A stretch of DNA of 64,000 nucleotides from Petasospora fabianii (taxonomy: Eukaryota; Ascomycota; Saccharomycetes; Phaffomycetales; Wickerhamomycetaceae), in assembly GCA_022641835.1 (NCBI GenBank), contig CP048717.1, positions 682,001-746,000 on the forward strand. The letters run 5' to 3'. The position numbers and the translations under genes are program-made. How positions within the stretch are numbered: the stretch's first letter is position 1; each line of letters opens with the position of its first letter. A model generated the notes under the pieces. The model was not told the origin of the DNA. It was given only the letters and a program-made list of their open reading frames with translations, and did no database searches. Below are positions 39,526-49,515 of the stretch, piece after piece.

Positions 39526-40425
39526 ATGGAGTTGAGGTACCCATTATCACATAAATTTGTCAATATCAACGATCATGTCACCATTGCGGTGAGGGCACTG
39601 GTGATCTTGGGCGTCGCCTACCGGGCCTACTCCAAGAAGTCCCTCACCACATCTGGAATCGTCGCTGCAATCATTACGGGCATTGTCCATGCATTGCCGC
39701 AAAGTAACTTGCCATTGATCCTTTTGATCACATTTTTCATCACATCCAGCAAAGCTACGCACTACAAGGAGGAACAAAAGGGCAGTAAGGTGAAGATCCC
39801 AGGGGGAAAGACCGCAGCAGAGCAATCTCAGAGAACGTACGTCCAGGTGTTGTCCAACTCATTCTTTTCCACTGCTCTGATCTTGGCGTCTTCATTCACA
39901 GATGACTACGAACTCACTACCATGGCCAAGGCGGGAATCGTCACGCAATACGTTGCCGTTATCGCTGACACCTGGTCATCCGAGTTTGGTATTCTCTCGA
40001 CCGAACAGCCCTTCCTTCTCACCACATTTAAGAAAGTCCCTCCAGGAACCAACGGCGGTGTCACCAAGCTTGGTTTGGCTGCTGGACTTGCTGGATCTGC
40101 CCTTTTGAGTGCCATTGCTGCTGCATTCCAGAAGGATCGTGTTATTGGCCACTTTTTCTTCTTCACGATTATCGGCTTCATGGGCACTATCATTGACTCC
40201 GTGATGGGCACCTTCATGCAGGCTACTCTCGTTGATACAAAGGATGGTAAAGTATTGGAGCCTGTTGGCGGCTGCAAGGTTGACCAGACTACGCTTTGGG
40301 ACAATAAGGATAACTTGAAGGTTGTCACTGGTGAAAATGTTTTGAGTAACAACCAGGTCAACCTGATCATGTCTTTCCAGTGTGTCATGCTTGGTATGGG
40401 TATCTACATCTACATCTTCGGTTGA
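39526..40425 (+). CDS. DUF92/TMEM19-family integral membrane protein
   Basis: 299 residues with about six to seven transmembrane helices. Family hallmarks seen: LTTSGIVAAIITGIVHALP near the N-terminus, the conserved loop KATHYKEEQK, AVIADTWSSEFGIL, PPGTNGGVTKLGLAAGLAGS and the C-terminal FMGTIIDSVMGTFMQAT. The bacterial/plant branch includes VTE6-type phytyl-phosphate kinases; fungal and animal members (TMEM19) are uncharacterised. The substrate is not predicted. Its stop lies 67 bp from the stop of the convergent M16 gene. Confidence 0.9.
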   Translation: MELRYPLSHKFVNINDHVTIAVRALVILGVAYRAYSKKSLTTSGIVAAIITGIVHALPQSNLPLILLITFFITSSKATHYKEEQKGSKVKIPGGKTAAEQSQRTYVQVLSNSFFSTALILASSFTDDYELTTMAKAGIVTQYVAVIADTWSSEFGILSTEQPFLLTTFKKVPPGTNGGVTKLGLAAGLAGSALLSAIAAAFQKDRVIGHFFFFTIIGFMGTIIDSVMGTFMQATLVDTKDGKVLEPVGGCKVDQTTLWDNKDNLKVVTGENVLSNNQVNLIMSFQCVMLGMGIYIYIFG

Positions 40426-40492
40426 AATGGATACTGTGCAATTAATTGATGACGGAGCTAGACTACCAATCACCTGTAGGTTCTTCTAATAA

Positions 40493-43400
40493 TTAATGCT
40501 CATCCTCGGTCTCGTCCTCGGTCTCATCCTCAGTCTCAGTCTCCCCATCACTGTCGGTTTCATCTTCAGTGTCATCGTCGTCAAGATCTTCTTCATCAGT
40601 CTCATCATCATCATCACCCTCCTCGTCGTCACCATCTGGCTGAGTCACTTCCTTAGTTGTAATGTCGTAGCCTTCACCAACCAAGAAGTCACTCAGATCC
40701 TTCTCATTTGTAGGGTGAGCACAGACAAAAACAGCAGAGGATTCACTCTTAAACAATGGAACGAAGTACTTCTTGAGCACTTCAATCATGTCCTCCTTAG
40801 TCACCTTTTTCAACTGTCTCAAGAACTTTGTGTTGTGATCCGGGCCCACCTTGGTCAAGACATTATCCAAGTACTTCAATGATGCTGATGAGTAGTAGTT
40901 ACTCTCATTGTTAGCAATAGTGTTAACCAAGCTACTCAATGCACCATCGAACAAGGTCTGATCAACTTCAACTGTACCATCCGCCAAATCATTCACAATC
41001 TTTTGAGCAGCCTGGAATGCCTTGATACCATCAGAACCTCTATAGACCTCGAAGTTCAAGATACCAGCACCCACACTCTTTGAAACAGAAGCACCATAAG
41101 CGTAGCCAGCACCTCTGATACCCCTCCAGAATGGACCCTCGACACATTGCAAATATGATGACGCCATTGAGATGCGTGCCATGTCTGGATCATGGTGGTC
41201 CGTTGGGATCTTGGTACAAGACATGAGGAAGGTGGAATCAGAAGCTGGGGCAGTAATGAGGAAGGCCTTCTTTGAAAGTCTTTGTCCAAGTGGGGTGAGC
41301 ACCTGGTGAGCTTCTGGCACTCTGATCATGGTGGAGACAGCCTTTTGAGATGGAAGGAAGTTAGCCCAAGCTTTTACTGGATGTTGAACGGATGAGAGAT
41401 CACCAGCGATCAGGATTCTGAAGTTCGATGGCTTGAATAATGATTCCCTGATCTCTTCCAAATCTCTCTCGATGATGGAATAGTCACCCTCAGTGATTTG
41501 AGTAGCGAGATCGCGATAGAAAGTCTCATTGGCCAACATGTTCTTGGAATGTTTCAAGGATCTGGATGTGTACAAGTTCTCAGATATGACAGAACCCAGA
41601 ACATTCACTCCACTTCTTTTAACAGATGGGATAGAGTTGATGAGTTTGTCAACTGCAACTTTAACTCTGGATTTGTCAAACTTGGTGTACCAGAAGATCT
41701 TTTGGAACCATTCGATAGCCTTGGCATAGTTTTCCTTCTTGACTTGGATGTGGGCGTTGACAAGCTCAGCATACTGGCCGTTGAAAGAGTCATACAATGA
41801 GTGTTCAACAGTCTCATTCTGTAAATCACGAACAACGTCCTCATACGGAACAGTCTTTCCGTTGATCTCCAATGGAAGAGAGAAAATCTCGACAAAGATT
41901 TCAAAGTATGGGAGAAGACGTTCTGGAATCTCCATTGATGACATGAGGATGGAGATCGAGATAAACTCGGACTTGAACTGATCAATGTTGATGTATAATG
42001 GCAAATTAACTGGGGTATCGTCGAGAACCTTCTTAGAAAAATGGTTGGTGAGGTCGTTGGTGACATCTGTATTGAGACCAACACCAACCGTTGTAGTCTT
42101 GATGAATGGAATGTTTGCAGGATCTGGTACTGGGAAGGTTTTGATAAGTTCATCTGGGATTGGAGCGTCATTTAACTTCTGTGCATCCTCTAACTTCTTT
42201 TTCAAATCAGCCAAGCCAGACTCACCAAGAGTTGCCTTGCGGTCCTCAATGAGTTTCTTGTTAGCTGCCTTGGATGACTTGTAGAGTTTCTTGGATGGTC
42301 TGGAGACAACAACTGATGATTTGTTCTTGATGAGGTATTTCTGATAGAGGTCAACCCATTGTTCGGTAGACCATGTGGACAAACTCTCGTAGTCAGCAAG
42401 AGATTTCAAGTTCTTTGTCAAAGCCTTAGCCTCAACATCTGAGTAGAGGAAGTCGTTAATGACATAGTCGGTTAAGATATCAGTGGATTTCTCACATGAC
42501 AACAAAAGTTTCTTCTTAGAGTTTTCAACGATACCTCTCATTCTAGTTAGATCAAATTCATCAGCTGTAGCATGCTCTTTCATGAGCTCAAACAATCTGT
42601 CCTTAGCCTCACTCAATTTATCAGTTGGGACATCATTCATCTTGATGTATGGGCAAATGTAAGTGAAGTCATCGGTGTTGTACTCCAAGTTACTGGCCAA
42701 TGGTTCATTAATCTCAACCAAGTTCTTTGTCAATAATGAGATCGGAGACTCACACAAATACTCCAAGAGTAATGTAATGGCAAGGTCTTCCTCGTAATTG
42801 TCGTGTCTTGGACCGATCCAACCAACAGCAATTTCACCATACGACTCATCCTTTTCAGAGAACTCAATTTCCTTGTAGGTATCCTTCTCAAGTCTGACAA
42901 TTGGGTGATCAGATTCAACGAATGGTCTCTTGTGATCGGAAGAGAGGGGAGGGAGCTCACTGTCGAATGCCTCCATCACTTTTAAGAACTCGCTTTCATC
43001 AACGGAGCCACTTACAATGACACATAAGTTGCTTGGACTATAACTTGTTTTATGGAAATCTCTGATGGTGTCATTGGACAAAAGCCTGAGATTTTTCATC
43101 AATCCTCCAGTTTCAGATGAGTAACCACATTTTTCAGAGAACATCTGTCTCTGCAATGTGGTCATAGTTTGGAACCATGCCTGGTTTTCAATACCTTGCA
43201 TCTCAGAGAAGACAACACCTTTCTCCTTACCTTCACCATCGACATGATAAACCTCGGTGTAACAAGCTTCATCAGTCAATGTTGGATTCAAGATGTGGTC
43301 GAGGTACACGGGCAGGAGTGTTTTAAAGCCCTCCCAACCGGCAGTGGTTAAAGTGTAGACAGTTTGGTCCACGGCGGTCCAAGCGTTTGTCTCTGAGAAC

Positions 43401-43651
43401 ATAACATTACCCAAAGTATCGAGTAATCCCTTGTATGGATACTTTTTCGATCCCATGAAGACGAGATGCTCCAATGTGTGTGGTGTACCACTATCATCCT
43501 CGACTTCGGTGGCGACGGCAAAGTATCCACTGACGAGAGGTGTCTCCTTAGAGATGATTGCAGCTTGTAATCCCGTACGCTTGGAGCGCCACTTCTTGAT
43601 GGCTGACGGAGCGTATGTCACGTCAAATGATGTGAGAAGCTCGAAACTCAT
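40493..43651 (-). CDS. M16-family zinc metalloprotease (YOL098C/Sdd3 type)
   Basis: 1052 residues. The inverted zinc motif H58-x-x-E61-H62 lies in GTPHTLEHLVFMGSKKYP, with a downstream acidic helix (EKGVVFSEMQGIEN) holding the third ligand region. Four M16 half-domains fill the length, as in insulysin and presequence-protease relatives. S. cerevisiae YOL098C (1037 residues) and S. pombe Mug138 share this architecture; no targeting sequence is seen, so it is probably cytosolic. The last 45 residues are almost all Asp/Glu/Thr in short repeats, an acidic tail of unknown role. Two CACGTGAC boxes lie about 216-237 bp upstream. Confidence 0.9.
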   Translation of the reverse strand: MSFELLTSFDVTYAPSAIKKWRSKRTGLQAAIISKETPLVSGYFAVATEVEDDSGTPHTLEHLVFMGSKKYPYKGLLDTLGNVMFSETNAWTAVDQTVYTLTTAGWEGFKTLLPVYLDHILNPTLTDEACYTEVYHVDGEGKEKGVVFSEMQGIENQAWFQTMTTLQRQMFSEKCGYSSETGGLMKNLRLLSNDTIRDFHKTSYSPSNLCVIVSGSVDESEFLKVMEAFDSELPPLSSDHKRPFVESDHPIVRLEKDTYKEIEFSEKDESYGEIAVGWIGPRHDNYEEDLAITLLLEYLCESPISLLTKNLVEINEPLASNLEYNTDDFTYICPYIKMNDVPTDKLSEAKDRLFELMKEHATADEFDLTRMRGIVENSKKKLLLSCEKSTDILTDYVINDFLYSDVEAKALTKNLKSLADYESLSTWSTEQWVDLYQKYLIKNKSSVVVSRPSKKLYKSSKAANKKLIEDRKATLGESGLADLKKKLEDAQKLNDAPIPDELIKTFPVPDPANIPFIKTTTVGVGLNTDVTNDLTNHFSKKVLDDTPVNLPLYINIDQFKSEFISISILMSSMEIPERLLPYFEIFVEIFSLPLEINGKTVPYEDVVRDLQNETVEHSLYDSFNGQYAELVNAHIQVKKENYAKAIEWFQKIFWYTKFDKSRVKVAVDKLINSIPSVKRSGVNVLGSVISENLYTSRSLKHSKNMLANETFYRDLATQITEGDYSIIERDLEEIRESLFKPSNFRILIAGDLSSVQHPVKAWANFLPSQKAVSTMIRVPEAHQVLTPLGQRLSKKAFLITAPASDSTFLMSCTKIPTDHHDPDMARISMASSYLQCVEGPFWRGIRGAGYAYGASVSKSVGAGILNFEVYRGSDGIKAFQAAQKIVNDLADGTVEVDQTLFDGALSSLVNTIANNESNYYSSASLKYLDNVLTKVGPDHNTKFLRQLKKVTKEDMIEVLKKYFVPLFKSESSAVFVCAHPTNEKDLSDFLVGEGYDITTKEVTQPDGDDEEGDDDDETDEEDLDDDDTEDETDSDGETETEDETEDETEDEH

Positions 43652-43866
43652 GGTGTGTTGATGGCGCTTGGGAGATAGCGTCTGGGAGACCAGAGTAGCA
43701 AGTCGATGGATCGTGGATGATCGAGGGTAGATGGTGGTGCCTAAAAAAATTAAGACTGCGCTACAGAGATAGAATCACAGATCGTAGCTGAGATGCCCTC
43801 TCCTCTGCCTGGTTACGATCTTGAAGCTAATGGCTGATTCGCGAAAAAAAAATATAAGGCCGATTG

Positions 43867-43888
43867 CACGTGACTCTGCATGCACGTG
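43867..43888. promoter_or_regulatory. Paired CACGTGAC E-boxes
   Basis: Two CACGTGACT copies spaced 16 bp apart upstream of the M16 protease gene; candidate Cbf1 or Pho4 sites. Confidence 0.5.
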
Positions 43889-46019
43889 ACTGACAAGTAT
43901 ACGCGAAGATGTTGTATACGCGGAAATGTGCGGAGGTAGCCTTTTGATTTCCCGAGGCCCGGGCGGTTTAAGGTGCCCCCGTTTCAAGCACGATGACGCG
44001 AACGCCGGTTACGCACGCGTTTGGGTAGACGGGGGGCGCCAGCCGACTAACCGTGCCCTGTGTCTCTGGACGGAGGCACAACAGAACATAGTTACCGAGG
44101 CTTGAGAAGCATCCACGCGATTGTCTGCTGCGGGAAAACAGATGGAGGGTAGATGTGTATTAAGGGTGTCCTTTCCCGCTCGAAGCGGGCAATGTTTGGG
44201 AGTCACTGTAGGGCTGAATCTCTACACCCTCGAAGTTCAAAACCGTAAAGTTGGGACAAATCAGGACATCCGGGGTACTACTGTAGCCAGTAGTTTCCAG
44301 CTAGCATTTCAGGATTCAGGGCAACACACACCAACACAACAGTGTACCGATCGTATCGGAGGCATGATATACGCAGATCTTTCTTACATTCTGCTCTTGT
44401 CCGATAGTGGGAAGTGTTTGGCGGTTCGGGGAGCAGCTCAGTTTGTTTTGTGTGTAGGAATCGGCAGTTCTCCGTTGTTGCCGTGACGCTCGTTTGGACA
44501 GTGGACAGGATTGACCTTACCAACTAAAAAGGGGGGTCATCGACTGACGGGTCGTCTTTTTCCCCAGCGTACAGCAGCGAGGCTGCCGGTTGGCGGGGGT
44601 AGGAGAGGCTGGTAAGGCATACAAGGGACACAGAGAGAGTAAAGGAATCGCCGGGGGACATTTGGAATCGTTGCGCGAACCGTGGGGAGTACGCGGGGAC
44701 GCGAGGGATTGTTTCGCCGGGGTCTGCTGGTTGTTGTTGTTGTTGTTTTTTTTTTTTTTATTATTGTTGATAGGTGTCAGCTGGGTTGTTAAACGTGGTA
44801 GAGCTAGATAGGTAGCGTAGAGAGAATGTATTCACTCTAAGGTCTCGAAGGAAACGTTTCTAGTAACTCAACCCTGACTCTCGGCTCCTTTGGAAGGACA
44901 GGTGGACACTTTTCGTAGCACAAGGGTCGGCAAGAGAGTTTGCGGAGAACCCGGAAAAACCCAACTTTCCCGGGGAAGCTACGCGGGCTCTTGCTTCAAC
45001 TCTGTGGGGATTGACTCCCGAGCCGTGACGCTAAATACAGAGAGATCTGGCTTGTTTGGCTCATAACAGGGTCTTCGATACCGAGCTTCGAGTATTTCGA
45101 ACAGTTATTACCAGAGGAAATCCATAGATAGGCTAGAGACTGAATCCATTCAACACAGGCTGTTCCTTTCCTGGAGCGATGAGAACGCGAAGTGTGGGGG
45201 AGCTTTTTCATTGACCTCATCCAGCATATAGAGAGAGCATCAAGGCTATCGATATTCTACTCGAGACAAAGCGGCAGCCAAATAGCCTCCAGCTCGCCTC
45301 TTCCACTGCATGACATGGCATGGCGTTCGGCCCCCGGGAGAGCTGAGAGCTGAGACAAAGCGAGAGAGAGAGAGAAAGAAAGAAAGTGAGACACAGCATG
45401 TATACACTCCCGGGAGACATACGTACGTAGCGCTTGTGGGACGCCGAGGTGTAGAAATCGATTCTCAGACCTCTCGGACCATCCCAACGAGTCCATTCAA
45501 CGGACCACTGCAATTCGCCGTGCAAGGCATGTCCAAAAATTCTCAACAGTGACCACTAACAACCCATACTCTTGCGATAAGGCCCGTCTAATCCAGCACC
45601 AGTCAGTCGCTTCACTCACTATGCTAGCCGCCGGGTGGACTTGGCTCTGCGCCCCCCACAACACAGGAGTCCCGTCCCATACACGCTCCCCAGACTATTT
45701 TGGCGGGGCCCGCAACTGGGAGGACTATGAATTATGGGGCAGCAACGTACACATTGCGGCTCTAGTTACGCTATGGTATATCAAAGAGTATCTCCAACGC
45801 ATTCAAAGCTGCCATTATTTCAAACTCTGTAGGTCGTAGCAGCGACTACTACCTTTAGATCACCTCTAGTCCCCCCTCCACCATAAACAAACAAACCCAC
45901 CGAGCCCATACGCGGGACAAATTGCCGGCGGGACATCTCCGCCTCCCCCTCTTGGACGCGCATGTACTCCACGACGCAAAACGCAGAACGGCCACCGGCG
46001 ACGTGACGAAATGTCGGGG

Positions 46020-46027
46020 TATAAAAA
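46020..46027 (+). promoter_or_regulatory. GUT1 TATA box
   Basis: TATAAAAA about 100 bp upstream of the GUT1 ATG at 46128; supports the downstream start. Confidence 0.7.
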
Positions 46028-46127
46028 CCCTTTGGGCGCCGCCGTCCCCTCACTCACTTGCCCTGCCATTGTCGCACAGCCTCTTGTTTCTGACAATATC
46101 ATAGCACTTCAAGCCTCACAAACCACA

Positions 46128-47942
46128 ATGACCGACAGAGACACAACATTGGTGGCTTCCATCGACATTGGTACAACATCCTCCAGAGCCATCCTCTTCA
46201 ACAGAAAAGGTGAGGAGATTGCTAAGCACCAAATTGAGTACTCCACCACCGCCAACACCACTGCCGACGGTGAGACCAAGATCTTCTCTGCCGAGGGTAT
46301 CACTATCACTGCCACTGAAAACCTCGAGATTGAGGATGACAAGGACAGCAAGGGTCCAACCCTCAGATTCCCAAACCCAGGTTGGGTTGAGGTTAAGCCA
46401 GCACACGTTTTGGCCAACGGTATCCAGTGTTTGGCTGCTTGTATCATCTCCCTTGACAACATCAACGAGGCCCGTGAGGCCAAGGGTGAGAAGCCATACA
46501 GCATCAAGTCCATCGGTGTTGCCAACATGAGAGAGACCACCATTGTCTGGGACAAGACCACTGGTCGCTCTTTGAACTATGGTATTGTCTGGAACGATAC
46601 CAGAACTGCTGAGATTGTGAACAAGAAGAAGGCTACCGTCCCAGCTGAGAAGCTTGAGGAATTGAGACATAAGAATGGTGTCCCAATGTCCACATACTTC
46701 TCTGCCTCCAAGCTCAGATGGTTGATTGACAATGACGAGGAGGTCAAGGCCACCTACGAGAAGGGTGAGCTCATGTTTGGTACCATTGACACTTGGTTGA
46801 TCTACCACATGACTAAGCAGAACGCCTTTGTCTCCGATGTCACAAACGCTGCCAGAACCATGTTCATGAACATTAGCACATTTGAGTATGACGATGAGTT
46901 GCTCGCCTTCTGGGACATCGACAGAAAGAAGGTTGCTCTTCCAAAGATTGTCTCCTCTTCTGAGCACTATGGTGATTTCAAGACCCCAGAGCTTGGCCCA
47001 TTGGGTTACCCAGGTGCGCTCTCTGAGGCTGCTAGAGAGAAGTTGTCCTCCATTGAAGGTATCCCACTTTGTGGTTGTCTTGGTGACCAGTCTGCTTCCC
47101 TCGTTGGTCAGCTCGCTTTGAAGCAGGGTGCTGCTAAGTGTACTTACGGTACCGGTTGTTTCTTGCTCTACAACACTGGTAAGAAGACTTTGATCTCTAA
47201 GGCTGGTGCCTTGACCACTGTTGGTTTCTGGTTCCCAGCTCTTGCTGAGAAGGAGAACCACCCACACTATGCCCTCGAGGGTTCCATCGCTGTTGCTGGT
47301 TCCGTTGTCCAGTGGTTGAGAGACAACTTGAAGCTTATTAACCAGGCTCAGGACATTGGTCCATTGGCTAACCAGGTTGAGAACTCTGGTGGTGTCGTCT
47401 TCGTCCCAGCTTTCTCTGGTCTCTTTGCTCCATACTGGGATTCTGAGGCTAGAGGTACCATCTTGGGTTTGACCCAGTACACCACTGCTTCTCACATTGC
47501 TAGAGCTGCTCTCGAGGGTGTGTGTTACCAGGCTAGAGCTATCTTGAAGGCTATGGCTTCCGATGCTGGTGCTGAGGGTGACTTCTTGGAGCAGTCTGTC
47601 GGTACTTACGAGAAAGCTCCATTGTCTCTCTTGGCCGTGGATGGTGGTATGTCCAAGTCCGATGAGGTTATGCAGATCCAGGCTGATATCTTGGGTCCAT
47701 GTGTCACTGTCAGAAGATCTCCAAACGCTGAGGCTACTGCTCTCGGTGCTGCTATTGCGGCTGGTTTGGCTGAAAAGGAGGCCTCCAACAGATTGTGGGA
47801 TGACCTCGATGACGTTGTTGCATCTATTGGTGGTGAGTCCCAGGGTGACTTCGTCTCCCAGTCCGACCAAACTATTAGAAGATCTCACTGGACACTCTGG
47901 GAGAGAGCTGTTGAGAGAGCTAAGGGCTGGATCGCTGACTAA
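46128..47942 (+). CDS. GUT1: Glycerol kinase
   Basis: 604 residues from the ATG at 46128 (MTDRDTTLVASIDIGTTSSRA). An in-frame ATG at 46011 lies upstream of the TATA box and is not used. The enzyme phosphorylates glycerol to glycerol 3-phosphate, the first step of glycerol use. FGGY fold: ATP-binding DIGTTSSRAILFNRKG, active-site region GIVWNDTRTAE, GCLGDQSASLVGQ, YGTGCFLLYNTG, and the C-terminal LAVDGGMSKSDEVMQIQADILG. An insertion with Thr/Asp/Glu-rich sequence (about residues 38-75) is shared in kind with fungal Gut1. Codon choice is strongly biased, as in RPL8, which suggests high expression. Confidence 0.96.
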   Translation: MTDRDTTLVASIDIGTTSSRAILFNRKGEEIAKHQIEYSTTANTTADGETKIFSAEGITITATENLEIEDDKDSKGPTLRFPNPGWVEVKPAHVLANGIQCLAACIISLDNINEAREAKGEKPYSIKSIGVANMRETTIVWDKTTGRSLNYGIVWNDTRTAEIVNKKKATVPAEKLEELRHKNGVPMSTYFSASKLRWLIDNDEEVKATYEKGELMFGTIDTWLIYHMTKQNAFVSDVTNAARTMFMNISTFEYDDELLAFWDIDRKKVALPKIVSSSEHYGDFKTPELGPLGYPGALSEAAREKLSSIEGIPLCGCLGDQSASLVGQLALKQGAAKCTYGTGCFLLYNTGKKTLISKAGALTTVGFWFPALAEKENHPHYALEGSIAVAGSVVQWLRDNLKLINQAQDIGPLANQVENSGGVVFVPAFSGLFAPYWDSEARGTILGLTQYTTASHIARAALEGVCYQARAILKAMASDAGAEGDFLEQSVGTYEKAPLSLLAVDGGMSKSDEVMQIQADILGPCVTVRRSPNAEATALGAAIAAGLAEKEASNRLWDDLDDVVASIGGESQGDFVSQSDQTIRRSHWTLWERAVERAKGWIAD

Positions 47943-48447
47943 GTTGTTGGCTTCCTGGATGCTCCTACTTTACGACTTTTGCAAAATCTCTACTCTTGAT
48001 GCTTTTTGATGATATTTTTTTGGACAAGGTGTGTGTGTATATATAAAGTCATGGTGGTTTAGGTATATTAATCAATGTCTTTATTTAATGTTTTGAGCAA
48101 GTGATTAGAGAATTTACTAATAGCCGGGGAACATTCTGTGGGGTACATCCTCGCACTCCGTGAGATTTTGTTGTCTTTCGCCAGGGCAGCAGCCGCCTAG
48201 CCCGAACACCCTGGACACCCGTACACCAAAAGAATTTTTCACAGTCACAAAACTCAATAGCCTCGAACCCACGCATCAAATGAGTTCGCGAATAGAGTGG
48301 CCTTACCAGACCTGGCTGGAAATTGGCGGTGGATCGAGCAGCTGTGTGTGGGAGGGCTCTGGGAGTGAAAAACTTCAACACTTGTGACATCTCAAGGAGA
48401 TTCAGCGTGCAGTTTGTTGAAAGGATCGCAACCTAGTTCACATCAAA
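47943..48447. promoter_or_regulatory. RPL8 promoter with Rap1 site
   Basis: 505 bp holding the GUT1 3' flank and the RPL8 promoter. ACACCCGTACACC at 48215-48227 is a full match to the yeast Rap1 consensus ACACCCRYACAYM. A weaker related site (ACCCACGCATC) follows at about 48267-48277. Both lie roughly 170-230 bp upstream of the start, the usual place in ribosomal protein genes. No TATA box was seen near the start. Confidence 0.75.
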
Positions 48448-49233
48448 ATGGCTCCAAAAGGTAAGAAGGTCGCTCCAGCTCCATTGGCCCAGAAGGCTGG
48501 CTCCAAGTCCAAGGCCCCAAAGAACCCATTGGCTGAGTCCAAGCCATTGAAGTTCGGTATCGGTCAGGCTATCCAGCCAAAGAGAAACCTCTCCAGATTC
48601 GTCAGATGGCCAGAGTACGTTCGTCTCCAGAGACAGAAGAAGATCTTGAACTTGAGATTGAAGGTTCCACCAGCTATCGCTCAGTTCCAGCACACTCTTG
48701 ACAGAAACACCGCTGCTGAGTCTTTCAAGCTCTTCAACAAGTACAGACCAGAGACTAAGGCTGAGAAGAAGGAGCGTCTCACCAAGGAGGCTGCTGCCAT
48801 CGCCGAGGGTAAGACCAGACAGGAGGCTTCTCCAAAGCCATACGTTGTCAAGTACGGTTTGAACCACGTTGTCTCCCTCGTTGAGAACAAGAAGGCCAAG
48901 CTCGTTTTGATTGCCAACGACGTTGACCCAATCGAGCTCGTTGTCTTCCTTCCAGCTCTCTGCAGAAAGATGGGTGTTCCATACGCCATCATCAAGGGTA
49001 AGGCCAGACTCGGTACCTTGGTTCACCAGAAGACCTCCGCCGTTGCTGCTTTGACCGAGGTCAGAGCTGAGGACGAGGCTGCTCTTGCTACCTTGGTTTC
49101 TACCATCAACTCTAACTTCGCTGAGAAGTACGAGGAGAACAGAAAGCACTGGGGTGGTGGTATCTTGGGTGCTAAGTCCCAGGCTAAGCAGGACAAGAGA
49201 GCCGCTCTCGCTGCTTCCGCTGAGAAGAAGTAA
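48448..49233 (+). CDS. RPL8: 60S ribosomal protein eL8
   Basis: 261 residues, intronless as in yeast RPL8A/B. Lys/Ala/Pro-rich N-terminus, then [39 protein letters not shown], and the L7Ae/L30e RNA-binding core with [38 protein letters not shown] and [14 protein letters not shown]. It binds 25S rRNA of the large subunit. Codon bias is extreme (AAG, CCA, GCT, TCC), in line with high expression. Convergent with ELP1. Confidence 0.97.
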   Translation: MAPKGKKVAPAPLAQKAGSKSKAPKNPLAESKPLKFGIGQAIQPKRNLSRFVRWPEYVRLQRQKKILNLRLKVPPAIAQFQHTLDRNTAAESFKLFNKYRPETKAEKKERLTKEAAAIAEGKTRQEASPKPYVVKYGLNHVVSLVENKKAKLVLIANDVDPIELVVFLPALCRKMGVPYAIIKGKARLGTLVHQKTSAVAALTEVRAEDEAALATLVSTINSNFAEKYEENRKHWGGGILGAKSQAKQDKRAALAASAEKK

Positions 49234-49515
49234 GTTATCGACCTTGTCATGCTTAACGTGTAATAATATGGTAACCAAAAATCGTAATAACAACATGTGA
49301 ATTGTAGTGTTTTTCAAATCTGGTCTGGCGATTGAGTGAATATTCAGGATCCAACTTTTCAGGTCATTATAGTTGAAGACGTTCAAGTTAGTTGATAATC
49401 CAACTACCTGCGGCGGCGCGCCTAACAGGATGGCAGATCAATTGTCTATCACAGACGTATTACACAGATCAATAAAGTACAGAGTTGGCATTAAGACATG
49501 CTAAGTACAAATAAA

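Larger units (their letters stand above)
43652..46127. promoter_or_regulatory. Long gene-free region, M16 protease and GUT1 promoters
   Basis: 2.5 kb between divergent starts. Near the M16 gene: CACGTG at 43867-43872 and 43883-43888, 16 bp apart, both followed by AC. Elsewhere: a TTG/T/TTA repeat at about 44731-44769, a GA/GAAA-rich tract 45360-45386, a CTCCCGGGAG palindrome at 45407-45416, and many CGGGG/CCCCG cores (Mig1-like, not counted). A TATA box TATAAAAA lies at 46020-46027, about 100 bp before the GUT1 start. Open frames up to about 120 codons are present, none with a family signature. Confidence 0.55.

Noticed and set aside
44121-44486. 121-codon open frame upstream of GUT1
   Set aside because: No family resemblance, no codon bias and no neighbour context; kept as part of the gene-free region.
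46116-47888. 590-codon open frame on the minus strand of GUT1
   Set aside because: It mirrors the strongly codon-biased GUT1 gene, has no domain, and its Ser/Leu/Val-rich translation is typical of antisense to AAG/CCA/GGT-rich codons.
48433-49386. 317-codon open frame opposite RPL8
   Set aside because: Antisense shadow of a highly biased ribosomal protein gene; no protein-like features.
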